Shown piece by piece: positions 61,377-64,000 of a stretch of 64,000 bases of DNA. The notes below the pieces were generated by a model. The model saw only the letters and a program-made list of their open reading frames with translations, ran no database searches and was not told where the DNA came from. Origin of the DNA: Celeribacter marinus (lineage in GTDB: Bacteria > Pseudomonadota > Alphaproteobacteria > Rhodobacterales > Rhodobacteraceae); contig NZ_CP012023.1 in assembly GCF_001308265.1 (NCBI RefSeq), forward strand, positions 124,001 through 188,000, written 5' to 3'. Every line of letters begins with the position of its first letter. Positions within the stretch are counted from its first letter, which is position 1. The position numbers and the translations under genes are program-made.

Positions 61377-62489
61377 ATGCAAGACACATCACAACGCCCC
61401 GTTGGCGTGGCCCTCATCGGCACGGGGTTCATGGGCAAATGCCACGCAATGGCGTGGAACAATGTTGCCACCGTATTCGGGGGCGCGCGCCCGCGATTGG
61501 AAATTCTGTGTGACATCGATCAAACTGCGGCGGATGCACATGCGGGCCAGTTCGGCTTTGCCCGTGCCATGACCGATTGGCAGGCGGCCGTGCGTGATGA
61601 CGCCGTGGACGTGGTGTCGATCACCACCCCCAACGGTATGCACCGCCCCATGGCCGAGGCGGCGTTGAATGCGGGCAAGCATGTCTGGCTTGAAAAACCG
61701 ATGGCGCTGACGCTTGACGATGCGCGCCACATGGCCGATCTGGCCGCGAGCCATCCCGATCAGGTTACAATTTTGGGCTATAACTATACGCGTAGCCCCG
61801 CATTCCAAGCGGCCCGTGCGATGATTGCGGCGGGCGACATTGGCACGCCACAGGCGTTTCGCGGCGTGTATGATGAGGACTATAGCGCCGATCCGGATTT
61901 GCCGTGGTCGTGGCGCATGACCCACGCGGGTGGCGGATTGGGCGCACTTGGTGATTTGGGCTGTCACCTTGTCAGCCAGATGACCGCCCTGATGGGTCCT
62001 GTGTCCGAAGTCACTGCGATGACGCATATCGCGGTCCCGCAGCGCGCATCGCCCGATGGTCCAAAGCCGGTGGAGAACGAAGACAGCGCTATGGCATTGT
62101 TGCGCTTTGCCTCTGGCGCACATGGATCCTTTGCCACATCGCGTGTGGCACGGGGGCGCAAATGCCGTTTGCAGTGGGAAATCCACGGCTCCAACGGTAC
62201 GCTTGTCTTTGATCAAGAGAACATGAACGAGCTTTGGGTCCACAGGTCGGGCGAGGCGGGGTTCACCCGTCATCTGACTGGACCCGAGCAACCGGATTTC
62301 ACCGCGTTTTGTCCCGCACCGGGGCATAATTTCGGCTTTAACGAGCAAAAAGTGGTCGAGGCGCGTGATCTGTTGCGCGCGATCGGCGGGGGCGCACATG
62401 TCGGCCCGAACTTTGCCCAAGGCTATGAAATAGAACGCATCATTCACGCAATGGCGACGTCGAACGGCCGCCCTGTGCAGATTGGATAG
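61377..62489 (+). CDS. Gfo/Idh/MocA-family oxidoreductase
   Basis: A 370-residue NAD(P)-dependent sugar/inositol oxidoreductase. Rossmann motif '[20 protein letters not shown]'; E-K-P motif '[19 protein letters not shown]'; active-site helix '[20 protein letters not shown]' with His. It is distinct from iolG and could act on scyllo-inositol, another isomer or a keto-inositol. It lies between the transporter genes and iolC, which supports an inositol role. The exact substrate is not determined by the sequence. Confidence 0.82.
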   Translation: MQDTSQRPVGVALIGTGFMGKCHAMAWNNVATVFGGARPRLEILCDIDQTAADAHAGQFGFARAMTDWQAAVRDDAVDVVSITTPNGMHRPMAEAALNAGKHVWLEKPMALTLDDARHMADLAASHPDQVTILGYNYTRSPAFQAARAMIAAGDIGTPQAFRGVYDEDYSADPDLPWSWRMTHAGGGLGALGDLGCHLVSQMTALMGPVSEVTAMTHIAVPQRASPDGPKPVENEDSAMALLRFASGAHGSFATSRVARGRKCRLQWEIHGSNGTLVFDQENMNELWVHRSGEAGFTRHLTGPEQPDFTAFCPAPGHNFGFNEQKVVEARDLLRAIGGGAHVGPNFAQGYEIERIIHAMATSNGRPVQIG

Positions 62490-62493
62490 ACCG

Positions 62494-64000
62494 ATGACAG
62501 ACATTGACGTAATCACGATAGGGCGCGCGGGCGTTGATTTGTATGGCACGCAGATTGGCGGGCGGTTGGAGGACATGGGGTCGTTCGACAAATACATTGG
62601 CGGCAGTCCGACGAACATCGCGTGCGGGACGTCCCGTTTGGGGCTAAAAACCGCGTTGATCAGCCGTGTGGGCGATGAGCATATGGGGCGGTTTATCTGC
62701 GAGCAACTGGCGCGCGAGGGCGTGTGCACGGACGGTGTTGTGACCGATCCCGACCGCCTGACGGCCTTGGTGATTTTGGGCATTCGCGACGAGGACCAGT
62801 TTCCGCTGATCTTCTACCGTGAGGACTGCGCGGATATGGCGCTGTGCGAGGACGATATTGATCCTGCGTTTATCACACGCGCGCGGGCTGTTGTTGTCAC
62901 CGGCACGCACCTGTCCAATCCCAAAACCGCAGCGGCGGTGATCAAGGCGCTCAAGATTGCCCGCGAACACGGCATCCGCACCGCGCTTGATATCGATTAC
63001 CGTCCCAACCTGTGGGGCGTGGCGGGGCATGGTGACGGCGAAAGCCGCTTTGTCGAAAGTCAGGCTGTTACGGATAAGCTTTTGTCCACGCTGCACTATT
63101 TTGATCTCATTGTGGGCACCGAGGAAGAGTTCCATATCGCAGGCGGCTCCACCGATACGCTTGCCGCTTTGCGTGCGGTGCGCGAGCAATCGAGTGCGAC
63201 ACTGGTGTGCAAACGCGGCGCGCTTGGTGCGTCAGCCTTTGAGGGCGCGATCCCTGATAGCCTTGATGGCGGCCAAACGGGGCAGGGGTTCCCGATCGAA
63301 GTGTTCAACGTGCTTGGCGCGGGGGATGGATTTTTCTCCGGTCTGCTCAAAGGGTGGATGGAGGCGGAGACACTGGATGCGGTGAGTTGGCCCACGGCGC
63401 TCAAATACGCCAATGCTTGCGGCGCCTTCGCGGTGTCGCGTCACGGCTGCACGCCCGCCTATCCGAGTGTTGAGGAACTTGAGTTTTTCCTCGGGCGCGG
63501 TGTGGTGCAAAAGGATTTGCGCAACGATCCGGCGCTTGAGCAAATCCACTGGTCCACCACGCGCCACACGCGCAATGCGGGCGACTGGTCCACCATGCGG
63601 GTGTTTGCCTTTGACCACCGTATGCAGCTTGAACAGATGGACGGCTACACGATTGAGCGCGGCGGCGCGTTCAAGGAACTGTGCCTCAAAGCGGCGCAGC
63701 GGGTGCAAAACGGCCAAGATGGCTACGGTATCTTGTGCGACAACCGCATTGGCAAGGCGGCACTTCATGCGGCGTCAGGGTCCGGGCTTTGGATCGGACG
63801 TCCGACCGAATGGCCCGCCTCGCGGCCGTTGACGTTGGAGCCTGAACTGGGGTCCGATTTTGGCGGGCTGAGCCAATGGGCGCGGGAGAATGTCGTCAAA
63901 TGCCTGTGCTTTTGCCACCCCGACGATGACGCGGCGACCCGCGCCGATCAGGAGGCCACGGTCAAGCGCCTGTTCGAGGCTGCGCGGCGCAACAACCTTG
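62494..64000 (+). CDS. iolC: 5-dehydro-2-deoxygluconokinase IolC fused to DUF2090, cut by window end
   Basis: The reading is open to the window edge, so at least 502 residues. The N-terminal ribokinase-family domain has 'VITIGRAGVDLYGTQIGGRL', 'KYIGGSPTNIACGTSRLGLK' and the catalytic base in 'NVLGAGDGFFSGLL' at about 272-285. The second part, from about residue 345 ('VFAFDHRMQLEQMDGY', 'GILCDNRIGKAALHAASGSG'), is the DUF2090 domain found fused to IolC in many proteobacteria and related to aldolase-like enzymes. It phosphorylates 5-dehydro-2-deoxygluconate in inositol breakdown. It starts 4 bases after the oxidoreductase gene. Confidence 0.92.
   Translation, partial: MTDIDVITIGRAGVDLYGTQIGGRLEDMGSFDKYIGGSPTNIACGTSRLGLKTALISRVGDEHMGRFICEQLAREGVCTDGVVTDPDRLTALVILGIRDEDQFPLIFYREDCADMALCEDDIDPAFITRARAVVVTGTHLSNPKTAAAVIKALKIAREHGIRTALDIDYRPNLWGVAGHGDGESRFVESQAVTDKLLSTLHYFDLIVGTEEEFHIAGGSTDTLAALRAVREQSSATLVCKRGALGASAFEGAIPDSLDGGQTGQGFPIEVFNVLGAGDGFFSGLLKGWMEAETLDAVSWPTALKYANACGAFAVSRHGCTPAYPSVEELEFFLGRGVVQKDLRNDPALEQIHWSTTRHTRNAGDWSTMRVFAFDHRMQLEQMDGYTIERGGAFKELCLKAAQRVQNGQDGYGILCDNRIGKAALHAASGSGLWIGRPTEWPASRPLTLEPELGSDFGGLSQWARENVVKCLCFCHPDDDAATRADQEATVKRLFEAARRNNL

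Noticed and set aside
1..64000. CRISPR arrays, rRNA genes and tRNA genes
   Set aside because: No regularly spaced direct repeats or structural RNA signatures were seen in the window.

Overview
The window looks like a chromosome segment of a marine alphaproteobacterium, probably order Rhodobacterales (Roseobacter type). The support is the gene families and their grouping: a NasT/NasS nitrate system, an IolG/IbpA/IatP/IatA inositol operon, an Anbu/ATP-grasp/alpha-E cluster and many insertion sequences. The order is an inference from these families, not from a marker gene.

Layout. (1) 1-2248: a one-helix protein of unknown role, a six-helix K+ channel and a secreted DUF1566-like protein. (2) 2447-17509: a large flagellar cluster of gammaproteobacterial (Vibrio/Pseudomonas) style, with a Pom-like stator pair, FliD, a sigma-54 activator, FlgA, FlgM, FlgN, the Vibrio-type ring proteins FlgT and FlgP, and flhA-flhF-flhG-fliA. 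Two divergent sigma-54 promoters lie between flgP and flhA. (3) 17558-22615: accessory DNA with two decayed IS3-family elements, a tyrosine recombinase and gene fragments. (4) 22819-31212: an Anbu cluster with the proteasome-like protease Anbu, three transglutaminase-like proteins (one frameshifted), a circularly permuted ATP-grasp protein and an alpha-E protein. (5) 31667-34278: an NMT1-type ABC importer. (6) 34841-46329: assimilatory nitrate genes nasT-nasS, then a leader RNA with two hexaloop hairpins and an intrinsic terminator, then the nitrate ABC transporter, nirB, nirD and nasA. (7) 46326-47108: a junction scar of a truncated gene and remnants of IS91, IS3 and IS110 elements. (8) 47161-50620: a LysR regulator divergent from a cyclophilin-like protein, an SDR remnant, a cupin and an MFS exporter. 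(9) 50648-52303: an IS remnant and a Xre/RES toxin-antitoxin pair with its operator. (10) 52910-56076: Nudix hydrolase, a WbpM/PglF-type dehydratase and RsmJ. (11) 56096-64000: a LacI regulator with two perfect palindromic operators facing an inositol uptake and catabolism operon that runs off the window.

How the parts work together. The flagellar block carries its own control chain: a sigma-54 activator, sigma-28 and its anti-sigma FlgM, and FlhF/FlhG for placement and number. In the nitrate block NasS should sense nitrate and release NasT, which should bind the leader hairpins and let transcription pass the terminator into the transport and reduction genes. In the inositol block the LacI protein should block its own promoter and that of iolG. 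Two copies of the same IS3-type element lie in opposite orientation at 17.6-18.9 kb and 46.5-47.1 kb and bracket about 28 kb.

Limits: all assignments come from reading motifs by eye. No database search, composition calculation or structure prediction was run.
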